A DNA stretch of 64,000 nucleotides from positions 186,001 to 250,000 of the forward strand of contig JAHHIJ010000001.1 of the NCBI GenBank assembly GCA_019358985.1, in the 5' to 3' direction. Source of the DNA: Tolypothrix brevis GSE-NOS-MK-07-07A (GTDB lineage Bacteria > Cyanobacteriota > Cyanobacteriia > Cyanobacteriales > Nostocaceae). This document shows positions 28,467-37,573 of the stretch, one piece after another; position 1 is the stretch's first letter; the number at the start of each line of letters is the position of its first letter. The notes beneath the pieces are model-generated. The model was given only the letters and a program-made list of their open reading frames with translations, had not been told where the DNA came from and did not search any database. The translations under genes and the position numbers were made by a program.

Positions 28467-28961
28467 GTCTCTATATTGGATGTTTGTATTAATGTACCAA
28501 TATCTGAAAATTAAAACAATGCCTTTTGAGAAAAATCACTAACCGAAAGGTTTTTTACCTAGAGTTCGCGAACCAAGTGACCGCAAACCGTTGACAATAA
28601 AGGTGCCCTTTGGGATTCGTGCCAAAATTATGGTAATACTAGTAGTCTGTCACATCACGCCTAGAAGTTATTGAACTATGGTTAGAAAGTAAAGCTGATC
28701 TTGATGATCAGACTTGAACAAGTTTAGACAAGAATTTATTGATTTAATCTAACTCCCAAAATAGAATAATTAGACGTAGCAATGCTACGTCTCTACAAGG
28801 GTTTTGGGTAACGCATAGTTCATCTATGGAGATGTCTATTATATTAGACATCTGTTGGAAAAGAGGTAAAGACTATTCTGTGCTACGTCTAATCAAGGGT
28901 TTGGGGCAACGCATAATTAATTTCTACGCCTATGTCTATTGAAATCATGCCATAATTTTTC
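28467..28961. repeat. Spacer with TAGACATC-type elements
   Basis: Holds the left end of the TnpB element (to about 28560), a TAGTCTGTCA end at about 28643 without a partner, a left-truncated TAGACATC-type copy (about 28770-28838) with a GTAGCA palindrome, and a second, 94-bp copy (28845-28938) whose centre is a damaged palindrome. The two copies lie head to tail. wecB ends 24 bp further on. Confidence 0.65.
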
Positions 28962-30077
28962 TTAACCCATAATCAAATAATTTTGGACAATTTGCAAGAT
29001 GCGCTCTGCTGCATGACCATCCCCAAAAGGATTAATCGCATTTGCCATTGCTTCATAAGCGCTTGAATTACTCAGTAAATCACTTGCAGCCGCAAAAATG
29101 TCTTCACTGTTTGTTCCCACAAGTTTGGCTGTTCCTGCCGCGACTGCTTCTGGTCTTTCGGTGGTTTCTCGCAAAACTAATACAGGTTTGCCCAGACTGG
29201 GTGCTTCTTCTTGCAAACCACCGGAATCTGTGAGGAGAAGATGCGATCGCCCAATTGCCCCCACTAACTCTGCATAATCTAGCGGTTCTGTCAAGAAAAT
29301 TCGCGGATGATTTCCTAAAAGCGCTTGCAATGGTTCTCGCACTGTGGGGTTACGGTGTAATGGCAACAACAAAGCTGTATCGGGAAACTTATCTAAAATC
29401 TGTAAAAATCCCTGGGCGATTCCTTGTAACGGTTCTCCCCAATTCTCCCGACGATGCACTGTAGCCAAAAGTGTGCGATATGAATCCCAGTTTAAACCAG
29501 GTATGTTGCAAGCTGGTTGGCGACTTGCCACATTTAACAATGCATCAATCACCGTATTACCCGTGTGGTGAATTTCACCTAAAACCCCAGAACGTTGCAA
29601 GTTTTCCACGGCTAAAGGAGTTGGGGCAAAGTGCAACTGAGTAAGTTGCGAAATCAACCGACGATTAGCTTCTTCTGGATAAGGATTAAATAATTCATCA
29701 GTTCTTAAACCCGCTTCTACATGACCTACAGGAATTTTTTGATAAAAAGCTGCCAAAGTCGCGGCAAAAGCCGTTGTCGTATCTCCCTGGACTAATACTA
29801 AATCTGGCTTGCTTACTTGAAATAACGTTTCTAAACCTCGTAAACTACGGCAGGTAATGTCACTTAGAGATTGTTGAGGCTGCATAATCTCTAAGTCATG
29901 ATCTGCCTTTAAGTTGAACAGTTGCATCACTTGCTCAACCATTTCGCGATGCTGTCCAGTCAAAATTATTTGCGTGTCGAAGCTATCTGAGCGTTGGAAT
30001 ACCTGAATCACCGGAGCTAGTTTAATTGCTTCCGGACGAGTACCCAAGATAATGTAAACTCGCTTTTGATTAGTCAT
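28962..30077 (-). CDS. wecB: UDP-N-acetylglucosamine 2-epimerase, non-hydrolysing
   Basis: 371 residues, standard length. Family motifs: YIILGTRPEAIKLAPVI, then VQGDTTTAFAATLAAFYQ, VGHVEAGLRT and LLTDSGGLQEEAPSLGKPVL. Interconverts UDP-GlcNAc and UDP-ManNAc for surface polysaccharide or teichoic-acid-like polymers. Monocistronic with its own upstream spacer. Very likely functional. Confidence 0.95.
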   Translation of the reverse strand: MTNQKRVYIILGTRPEAIKLAPVIQVFQRSDSFDTQIILTGQHREMVEQVMQLFNLKADHDLEIMQPQQSLSDITCRSLRGLETLFQVSKPDLVLVQGDTTTAFAATLAAFYQKIPVGHVEAGLRTDELFNPYPEEANRRLISQLTQLHFAPTPLAVENLQRSGVLGEIHHTGNTVIDALLNVASRQPACNIPGLNWDSYRTLLATVHRRENWGEPLQGIAQGFLQILDKFPDTALLLPLHRNPTVREPLQALLGNHPRIFLTEPLDYAELVGAIGRSHLLLTDSGGLQEEAPSLGKPVLVLRETTERPEAVAAGTAKLVGTNSEDIFAAASDLLSNSSAYEAMANAINPFGDGHAAERILQIVQNYLIMG

Positions 30078-30138
30078 TAAGTCGGTCGTTAAATAAAATC
30101 GGCATTGCTCAATTAAGGCATAAAATCTCTAATTTATT

Positions 30139-30167
30139 GTAGAGAGGTTCCTGTGGAACGTCTCTAC
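30139..30167. repeat. Short palindromic repeat (degenerate GTTCC type)
   Basis: GTAGAGAGGTTCC and GGAACGTCTCTAC with a TGT loop, in the 290-bp gap between wecB and the antiporter tail. The rest of the gap has no recognisable feature beyond HIP1 octamers. Confidence 0.6.
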
Positions 30168-30365
30168 CAACGAGGGTTTTGGGCGAATAGACAATTTATG
30201 TTAAACGATCGCATCTCCATCTCCCATAAATATTCTTGGTATCGATCAGCACTCACCCCAGTCTCCTCACTTGTCAGAGGTGAAGTTTTTTATGCGATCG
30301 TAATAATATCGCTAGACTTAGTTTAGTCTATATGCGATCGCGACTTTGCCGAGTAAAAGGTGTTT

Positions 30366-31919
30366 TTATTCGATAAACTGTTGCAGAGAGGGTGCAAGTT
30401 CCCGATTCAATCGACCTGAGCGGACAAATTCAGCATAAGTATCTGCTTCAATTGCTAAGAGTTCTGAACGCAACTGCTCAAGTGTAAAGTCCCGTATATT
30501 TGGATATTCATCTTGTAATTTCTCAATTTCTGTTTGCAGACGTTCAAGCTCTCCTTTAATCAGCGCTTTCTGGTAGTCGCAAAACTCTGGTTCAATCCCA
30601 GGACGCTGCTCAAGTTTTTCTAAGTGTTGTAGTACTCAATTGAGGGCAGTTTGACGGGCAATTACCTCTAAATATTGCTGCCGCAGAGGTCCATCTCCGA
30701 GCAATTGCAACTTTTTTAATAAAGGTTGGATGGTCAATCCTTGTACGAGCAGCGTAAACAATACTCCGCCAAAAACTGTAGCAATCAATGCTTCGCGATT
30801 TGGTAAACTGGTTGACACGCTCAAAGCCAAGGCAATGGCAACAGCACCCCGCAAACCACCCCACCAAAGCACCGTTTGCTTTGATGTAGTGATTTCCGAG
30901 TTAGCGAGACGATTACTGACAAAGCTCAGTGCATAAATAGCGATCGCTCGTGTCACAATCATCGCTACAACTGTGATGGCGATCGCATCTAAATTGTCTT
31001 TCAAAATCGCAAACTGTATCTGATCCCCAATCAACAAAAATACAATCGAATTGACAAAAAATGCCAAAAATTCCCAAAATTCAGTGACAATCACTCGTGT
31101 ACGCGGGTTCATGCCAATGCGAGAGCCAAAGTTACCCAGAATTAAACCACAAGTAACGACTCCAATCACTCCAGAACCGCCTAAATCCTCAGTTATGAGG
31201 TAAGTAGCGTAAGCGGAAACCAAGGTTAATGACTGCTCCACCAAGGGCAAATCGAAGCGCTGAGTTAGGTAGGAGATGCCAAACCCAATTAAAGCTCCCA
31301 CCGCTACACCGATACCGACAACTGTCAAAAACTGTACCAAAATTGGTTGGAGTCCCCATTCAGTGGTTCCCAACGACAGCGCGACTAAAAAACCAAAGGC
31401 AACAACTGCCATGCCATCATTAAATAAACTTTCCCCCTCCATCAAAATTGTGAGTCGTTTTTCTACTCCCAATTCCCGAAATAACGCTGTGACTGAAACC
31501 GGATCGGTGGCAGAAAGGCAAGCTCCAATTAGCAAAGCAGTTGTCAGAGAAATTCCGGCAAATTGATTTAACCCAAACGCAACTCCGGCAATGGAAATTA
31601 CCACCCCAATTACCGCATACAAACAAATTGGTACTAAATCCCGCTTTAAGTCTGCCCATTTCAAGTTCCAAGCAGCTTCAAACAACAAGGGAGGTAGAAA
31701 AATCGACAAAATTAAGCTAGGTGAAAGGTACACTAATCTGACATCTACCAATGCCAGCATTAACCCCACAATAACTAATAGTAAAGTGTAGGGAATATGA
31801 CGAAACCAGCTAAATATCTGTGGTAGCGTTGCCACACTCAGAGAAACCGAAAGTACCAGAAGAAATTGTTTGAGATTTTCTTCAATTGCAGCTTCTCCAA
31901 TTGCTGATTCAATCGCCAT
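30366..31919 (-). pseudogene. CPA1 sodium/proton antiporter interrupted by an in-frame TGA
   Basis: The first 427 codons give a CPA1/NhaP-type antiporter with about 12 helices. Asp139-Pro140 (SATDPVSV) and Asn167-Asp168 (GESLFNDGM) are the ion-site motifs. The TGA at 30636-30638 stops the frame after ARQTALN. Beyond it the same frame stays open for 89 codons, starting VLQHLEKLEQRPGIEPEF and ending SLQQFIE before a TAA at 30366. That soluble helical tail is what longer cyanobacterial members carry. Could be a nonsense mutation (CGA to TGA), a sequencing error or readthrough. The transporter core is complete, so the short product may still work. Confidence 0.75.
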
Positions 31920-32040
31920 GCTAAAATTCCAGTTAAACTTCTGCGTTAATTTTAATCAAATTATTGTGATATAAAACCTCCCTATGGACGAGATCGTAAT
32001 TAATAGATTAAAGCTAAAGTAATAATTTTAGGAAAGTGCA

Positions 32041-33036
32041 ATGCTTGATATTCGCCATCGCTTCCGAAACTTTAGACAACGTAGCTTAGAACCAACCCAG
32101 GTAGAGCAGTTAAAAACAGACTTATTAGAAGAATCTACCCCGAACACAACTTATCTGATTTTAATTGTTAGTTCTTGTGCGATCGCTACATTTGGGTTAC
32201 TTACCAATAGCGCTGCTGTCATCATCGGAGCGATGATTATTGCACCATTGATGCTGCCAATTCGGGGTTTAGCCTTTGGAGCGTTGGCAGGTAATGTTAG
32301 GTTGTTTCGTCTCGGTTTAATTGCGTTAGTCATAGGAACTTTGCTAGCAGTTGCGATCGCTTATACTCTGGGTTCGCTGGTTGGGATTTCTGATTTTGGT
32401 AGTGAAGTGCTATCTCGTTCTAAACCTACTTTGCTAGATTTGGGTATTGCGGTGGTAGCTGGTGCGATTAGTGGTTATGCGAAGGTGCAACCCAAAATCT
32501 CTACTAGTTTAGCAGGAACTGCGATCGCAGTTGCTTTAATGCCGCCAGTTTGTGTCATCGGTTTAGGATTGTCCCAAGCAAACTGGGCACTTAGTCAGGG
32601 AGCAACTCTACTCTACCTTACTAACCTCTTAGGCATTACTTTAGCGTGTATGCTGACTTTTCTGGCGATCGGCTATTCTCCCCTGAAAAGGGCACGAACC
32701 CCGTTAATTTGGGCACTAACTTTAACAGGTGCTTTGCTGATTCCTTTGAGCGTCAGTTTTTCTGAGTTAGTCAGACAAGCACGGCTAGAAAGTAGTCTCA
32801 GAAAGGTTCTGCTAAACCGAACTGTGACCTTCCAACGCTTGAGTTTCCTTAAAAGCGATACTAACTGGCTAACCAATCCCCCACAAGTTAGATTAAGCGT
32901 GCGGGCAAAAGAACCTATTTCCCCCAAACAGGTGAGGTTGTTAGAAGCTTTTTTGGCAAAAGAAATGGGGCAACCTTTTAAGCTAATATTTGAAGTTAGC
33001 CAAATTGAAGAAGTCATAGGAGATCCAACTAAGTAG
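32041..33036 (+). CDS. DUF389 family membrane protein
   Basis: 331 residues. The DUF389 core is visible: NSAAVIIGAMIIAPLMLPIR, then GISDFGSEVLSRSKPTLLDL and ISTSLAGTAIAVALMPPVCV. Five to seven hydrophobic helices are followed by a C-terminal soluble part of about 90 residues (from SLRKVLLNRTVTFQR). Transport or sensor function is not established. Divergent from the antiporter gene, with about 120 bp between starts. Confidence 0.85.
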   Translation: MLDIRHRFRNFRQRSLEPTQVEQLKTDLLEESTPNTTYLILIVSSCAIATFGLLTNSAAVIIGAMIIAPLMLPIRGLAFGALAGNVRLFRLGLIALVIGTLLAVAIAYTLGSLVGISDFGSEVLSRSKPTLLDLGIAVVAGAISGYAKVQPKISTSLAGTAIAVALMPPVCVIGLGLSQANWALSQGATLLYLTNLLGITLACMLTFLAIGYSPLKRARTPLIWALTLTGALLIPLSVSFSELVRQARLESSLRKVLLNRTVTFQRLSFLKSDTNWLTNPPQVRLSVRAKEPISPKQVRLLEAFLAKEMGQPFKLIFEVSQIEEVIGDPTK

Positions 33037-33152
33037 TTAAACAAAATTAATTACACAAAATACTGTAAATACTGCTTTTGATAATCGCTGATTGCAGTAC
33101 GATATTGGTATTCGCTACGGCGATGATATCGACACAGCAAAAAGGTAAACAA

Positions 33153-33755
33153 ATGTCCTATAGCGACTTTACGTTACGACGTGTCAAACAAGATTTTAAT
33201 TTAACAATCGTTGAAGAAACAACTTTTTTAACATCTATCCAATCACAACAGCCAAGTCCTTTTTTGGCAGAATTTTTGGAGAAATATTTACCTTTAGCTC
33301 TAGCGTTAAATACTGAAAAAGCTAGGTCAGAAATGCTTATATGTCCTATTTTGTTGGAACTTAAAGATATTTTTCCCCAGAAAATTAGTTTATTTTCTGG
33401 AAATGATTTTTCTGTAGACCAATCAGTAGGACTAAACGGTGTTTGTGATTTTTTGATCAGTCGTTCTCCCGAACAGTTGTTTATTAATGCACCTGCGGTA
33501 GTTGTGGTGGAAGCGAAAAAAGAAGATTTGAATGGAGGGTTAGGTCAGTGCGTTGCAGAAATGATTGCAGCACAGCGTTTTAATGAACAAAATAATCAGT
33601 CGGTTCCTATTATTTTTGGTACAGTTACTACCGGGGATAGATGGAAGTTTCTCAAGCTGCAATCTAATACGGTAACTATTGGACTTTTAGAATACAATCT
33701 TCCTCCAGTTGAGCAAGTTCTTGGTATTTTGGTTAGTTTTGTTGCACATTATTAG
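33153..33755 (+). CDS. PD-(D/E)XK nuclease-like protein, paralogue C
   Basis: 200 residues from the ATG at 33153 (AAAAGGT upstream); the frame extends to 33078 but the extra part has no counterpart in paralogue A. Motifs: GVCDFLISRSPEQL (Asp), VVVVEAKKEDL (Glu, Lys) and GLGQCVAEMIAAQRF (Gln). Shares SYSDFTL, KFLKL and GIL blocks with paralogue A. Downstream is the minus-strand terminator of the next gene. Function unknown; PD-(D/E)XK fold inferred. Confidence 0.7.
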   Translation: MSYSDFTLRRVKQDFNLTIVEETTFLTSIQSQQPSPFLAEFLEKYLPLALALNTEKARSEMLICPILLELKDIFPQKISLFSGNDFSVDQSVGLNGVCDFLISRSPEQLFINAPAVVVVEAKKEDLNGGLGQCVAEMIAAQRFNEQNNQSVPIIFGTVTTGDRWKFLKLQSNTVTIGLLEYNLPPVEQVLGILVSFVAHY

Positions 33756-33772
33756 GTAGAAAAGTAAGCATG

Positions 33773-33793
33773 AAAAAACCCGGCAAGACCGGG
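33773..33793 (-). terminator. Rho-independent terminator of the small membrane protein gene
   Basis: On the minus strand CCCGG, TCTTG, CCGGG followed by six Ts, 35 bp after the stop of the gene at 33828. Confidence 0.85.
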
Positions 33794-33827
33794 CAGATGC
33801 ACTGTTTGTCGAATTTGGTAGTGATAA

Positions 33828-34211
33828 TTATACTTTGACATCACAAGTTAAAGGACAAGCAGCGTAGACGGTAGTATGTGCTTCATCTGCCTCTCCATGT
33901 AGCCAGCTTAACCAGCTGACTTGACTTGGATGAACACCCTTGAGAGTTAACATCCCAGCAGCGAAAACAACAGCCATTATATTAAACAAAATCAAACCAC
34001 CAGCAACTAACAAAACAGCACTAACAGGTATCACAGATTGTAAGACAATCGACAATAAACATCCGACCGTAGCCATCAAGACAACTAAAGGAAAGCCAAC
34101 AACGAGCAAGCATACTGCCAATGTGAAAGACCAGATTAAAAAGCTTTTGATCATCAACAAAGACTCGGTTTTGCTATTATTAGAGCTTTGAACTGCAACC
34201 ATGACCATGAA
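33828..34211 (-). CDS. Small membrane protein, unknown family
   Basis: 127 residues from the ATG at 34211, which has GGGAGGAAAATTC upstream. Two long hydrophobic segments: FLIWSFTLAVCLLVVGFPLV continuing to about residue 55, and VIPVSAVLLVAGGLILFNIM. The soluble C-terminus SQVSWLSWLHGEADEAHTTV contains a Cys pair (AACPLTCD). No family recognised. A clear ribosome site and a clear terminator argue that it is expressed. Its start faces a spacer of about 750 bp before pilT. Confidence 0.65.
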   Translation of the reverse strand, partial: FMVMVAVQSSNNSKTESLLMIKSFLIWSFTLAVCLLVVGFPLVVLMATVGCLLSIVLQSVIPVSAVLLVAGGLILFNIMAVVFAAGMLTLKGVHPSQVSWLSWLHGEADEAHTTVYAACPLTCDVKV

Positions 34212-34964
34212 TTTTCCTCCCAATAAAGTCTGAAATATTTATCTTGCTTGTTTAAAGCAAATTCGATATCTGCCTGTAATGACTTTCAGTATATAAAAGC
34301 CAATCGGGTAAATGAGCATTTAGTTAATAAACTTTACAATTAAGCTCTGGGGATCATGGATAAATGATGTGATAAGCATTTTCTTGACTATTCCTTCTTA
34401 GCATCTGTCTTAAGGAGTAGAAGCTAAAACGTATTAGTTAATTAGGATACGTTTTTAGCACTAGACATAATTCTTGCTTAACATATTTTATTAATAACAA
34501 GGCGGATTCTCATAATCACTCTTGTATAGGATAAACAATTGTTTTGGCTGTTATTTGCTAGATAGGCGTATAAATGCCTGACACAAATTCCTCATCTTTA
34601 GATAAGTATATTTACACGAACAAATTATTTTATATTTAATACATAATTTTCTGCTTGTATTTACTGAGTGTATTGTCTGGCATTGATGTGTTAAACCAGT
34701 CTATATCAGGGATAATAATTTTTTTGTTGAACTGATAGTTAGTCGAGTTTATAAAAAACGGATACAAGTGAAGGGGAAAAAGATAGAACTGGCGATAAAC
34801 ATTTATTTGGCTTATCCCATTCCCAAATGAGTCAGCGGGATTAGGTGCGATCGCACTCGATCCCGCTTTAATTCCACATCTACCTCATGAAATGCCGATT
34901 TTTAGAACCAAAACTAACCGCTAATTCCACATATGAAACAAAACGCAGATTAATTTTAAGATAT
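34212..34964. other. Intergenic region, about 750 bp, divergent promoters
   Basis: Strongly AT-rich, between the small membrane protein gene and pilT. No repeat of the palindrome family is present, unusual for spacers in this window. The lack of ORFs and the length suggest long leaders or regulatory sequence for one or both genes, but no specific site was recognised. Confidence 0.4.
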
Positions 34965-36281
34965 ATGACAGAATCACAGCGTCCAGCAAATTCGACACCG
35001 ATCGCAACCCGTAATATCCCACCACTACCCCCACCACCACCAGCAAGCTTAAGCACCCAGCGTCAGGCTACGCAAACGCTGGACATGACACTAGAAAAGA
35101 CTGCTAACCGTGCCGCGATGAATATTGCACCACCTCCCCCACCAAGTTCTGTACCTGTTGCCTCTCCGAGTCCGGGTACTCCACCCCCAATGCCCGGTGC
35201 AGTTCGATCAAAAAACAGTCCGGGAATGACTTTATCCCAGTTGATTAAAGAAGCTTTCGATAAAGGTTTTTCTGATATTCATTTGGGTGTGGGTGAAGTG
35301 CCTCGCTTCCGCAGCCGAGGAGAAATGATGCAAACAGAATATCCAGAAACGGATAAAGAGACTTTTGTCAGTTGGGTGCGGGAGGTGCTGACAGAAGGAG
35401 AAATGAAGCAGTTTGAAGAAAATCTCGAATTTGACGGAGCAACTCAGTACGACTTTGCCCGCGTGCGGATTAATATTTTTGACTCCCTCAAAGGCTATGC
35501 GATGGTGATGCGGTTAATTCCGCTGAAAATCCTGACTATGGAACAATTGAACTTGCCTACAGTTTTTCGCGATCTTTGCCACCACCATAAAGGTTTGATT
35601 TTGGTGACGGGTCCCACTGGTTCTGGTAAATCCACTACAATGGCAGCGATGGTTGATTACATTAATAGGGAGATGGCTAAACACATCATCACCATCGAAG
35701 ATCCAATAGAATTTGTCCACAAAAGCCAAAAATCGTTGGTTAAACAACGGGAAGTAGGAATGCATACCCGAAAATTTGACAACGCTTTAAAAGCAGCTTT
35801 GCGGGAAGACCCAGATTTGATTCTGGTCGGGGAAATGCGGGATAAAGAAACGGTGAACACTGCCCTAAAAGCCGCTCAAACAGGTCACTTGGTCATGGGA
35901 ACCCTCCACACCAACAGCGCGGTGAAAACGATTGAGCGGATTCTTAATCTTTTCTCTGCTGGAGAACAGGATGCCATGCGGGTAGCGCTTGCTGAGTCTT
36001 TGGTGACAGTCATTGCTCAAGGTTTGTGTCGCACCACTGATGGCAAGCGTGCTGCTTTCCACGATATCCTAATTAATACCGACGCAGTTAAAGAATGGGT
36101 GAAAGACGGTAAATATGATGAAATTGGCGAGTTGATGAAACAAGCTGGTTTTGATGGCATGATTACAATGAATCAGTCTCTGCTAAATCTTTATCAAGAA
36201 GGTCGCATTACTGAAGAAACAGCTTTGGAGATGTCACCAACTCCTAACGAAATGGCACAGTTTCTCCGAGGTCGAGTTTAA
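34965..36281 (+). CDS. pilT: Type IV pilus retraction ATPase PilT
   Basis: 438 residues from the ATG at 34965; an upstream in-frame ATG at 34887 would add 26 residues. Residues 1-85 are Pro-rich (PPLPPPPPASL, PPPPPSSVPVA), followed by the PilT PAS-like domain. The ATPase has Walker A GPTGSGKST (about 215-223), the Asp box EDPIEFVHKS, Walker B ILVGEMRD and the His box GHLVMGTLHTNSAV. The PilT-specific end (ALEMSPTPNEMAQFLRG) is near-normal. Drives pilus depolymerisation for twitching or hormogonium motility. No other pil gene is adjacent. Confidence 0.94.
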   Translation: MTESQRPANSTPIATRNIPPLPPPPPASLSTQRQATQTLDMTLEKTANRAAMNIAPPPPPSSVPVASPSPGTPPPMPGAVRSKNSPGMTLSQLIKEAFDKGFSDIHLGVGEVPRFRSRGEMMQTEYPETDKETFVSWVREVLTEGEMKQFEENLEFDGATQYDFARVRINIFDSLKGYAMVMRLIPLKILTMEQLNLPTVFRDLCHHHKGLILVTGPTGSGKSTTMAAMVDYINREMAKHIITIEDPIEFVHKSQKSLVKQREVGMHTRKFDNALKAALREDPDLILVGEMRDKETVNTALKAAQTGHLVMGTLHTNSAVKTIERILNLFSAGEQDAMRVALAESLVTVIAQGLCRTTDGKRAAFHDILINTDAVKEWVKDGKYDEIGELMKQAGFDGMITMNQSLLNLYQEGRITEETALEMSPTPNEMAQFLRGRV

Positions 36282-36333
36282 AAATTAGGGAGGGGGAGTC
36301 AAAAGTCAATAGACAAACGTCGTGAAAATGAAT

Positions 36334-36362
36334 GTAGAGACTATTCTGTGCTACGTCTCTAC
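36334..36362. repeat. Short palindromic repeat (damaged GTAGCA type)
   Basis: GTAGAGACTATTC and GTGCTACGTCTCTAC: the left arm is altered in the same way (CTATTC) as the copies at about 10919 and 28870. Between pilT and the KaiB-domain gene. Confidence 0.65.
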
Positions 36363-36407
36363 AATGGTTTCAGATAACGGATCATTATTCCCCCAATCCC
36401 CAATCCC

Positions 36408-37169
36408 TTGAATCCAGATAAACCACTTTTACCCCAGTTGTTTAAGGGCATTGCGCTATTTACACCTGGAGGAGATTTAATTTATTGCATCGACCCTGCC
36501 AAAAAAGGTCGATGGCATTCGCATTTGTGCGCTTTTTTACAAGAAATTTTAGGCTTGCCAGAACCGCCTCATTTTTTAGTGCCTTGCTACACGGCAACTA
36601 TTGACCATTGGTTAGATCCGCGCACTCAGCAAGTACGAATTTTTGCGGAAGCTTATCCGTTGGTAATGCGACATCAAGCTGTGCTGAATGCTATTTTTGG
36701 CACGGGGAATTTAGTTTGGCATTCCTCTCCGTGGCAAGAGGGATTGTGCGATCGCATGGTATTATCTAGTTATCGATCTTCATTTGAGCAACTTTGGCAA
36801 GACCATGATTTAATTGTGCGTTTAGAGTTCTCTGAAGCTCAAGTATCTCCAGAACCGATCACTGCAATCCAAAAAGCCGAAGCGAAAACCCAAGGCTTTG
36901 TTCTTCGCTTATTTGTTGCCGGACATAGTGCCAACACTGAGCGCATCCTTAAAAATTTACACCAATTGTTAGAGCGATCGCTTAAGTATCCTTACACTTT
37001 AAAAGTTGTTGATGTTTTGACAAATCCTGAACAAGCAGAACTCGATCAGGTTTCAGCAACTCCCACTCTAGTTAAAGTTTGGCCCCACCCAATTCGGCGA
37101 ATGGTTGGTAATCTGGATAATGTGGAAAAAATCTTGCAAATGTTAGAAACTAAAAAAGACACATTGTAG
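36408..37169 (+). CDS. KaiB-domain protein with an additional N-terminal domain
   Basis: 253 residues if translated from the TTG at 36408; no ATG start covers the conserved N-terminal part. Residues about 162-250 are KaiB-like: FVLRLFVAGHSANTERILKN, then YTLKVVDVLTNPEQAE and ATPTLVKVWPHPIRRMVGNL. This resembles the thioredoxin-like N-domain of SasA and KaiB itself. Residues 1-150 (LPQLFKGIALFTPGGDLIYC, PHFLVPCYTATIDHWLDPRT) form a domain I do not recognise. No kaiA, kaiC or histidine kinase nearby. Follows pilT on the same strand with about 125 bp between. Confidence 0.75.
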   Translation: MNPDKPLLPQLFKGIALFTPGGDLIYCIDPAKKGRWHSHLCAFLQEILGLPEPPHFLVPCYTATIDHWLDPRTQQVRIFAEAYPLVMRHQAVLNAIFGTGNLVWHSSPWQEGLCDRMVLSSYRSSFEQLWQDHDLIVRLEFSEAQVSPEPITAIQKAEAKTQGFVLRLFVAGHSANTERILKNLHQLLERSLKYPYTLKVVDVLTNPEQAELDQVSATPTLVKVWPHPIRRMVGNLDNVEKILQMLETKKDTL

Positions 37170-37193
37170 AGACGTTTCGGTGGAACGTCTTAC
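37166..37193. repeat. Short palindromic repeat (GTTCC-like variant)
   Basis: GTAGAGACGTTTC, then TGGAACGTCTTAC, overlapping the last bases of the KaiB-domain gene (its TAG stop lies in the left arm). The remaining spacer to 37573 shows no gene or RNA that I recognise. Confidence 0.65.
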
Positions 37194-37573
37194 AAGTTTC
37201 CCATCGCATAAGCAATGATAAGATTTAATAAAATTAGCGGCTTCAACGGTTGATAGCATCCAGAAGTAGTTTAAAACTGACTGCGCTCCCAAATAGTTTA
37301 CACTCAAATACAGTTCCATCTCTAAGGGGCGATCGCGCTAAGTAAATTTAAACCAAGAAAATTATATTGGAGAGTGTATCGCTTGAGAAAATGGAGAGTG
37401 TCAATCAGTCATTTAGATTATAACTGGAACTTAAATGCTTTTGCACGCGACACTTTCCTAGACTCGTGAGTAGTTAGTGTTTCAGATCGAAAAAGTTGGT
37501 TTTGGATATTTACACAAATCGACACTGACGAGATCTGACTGCACCCAAGGCGAGAAAGTAGGATGGGATAATA

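Noticed and set aside
15254-33755. Prophage or defence island linking the three PD-(D/E)XK-like genes
   Set aside because: They lie apart among housekeeping genes, with no phage structural, integrase or known defence genes.
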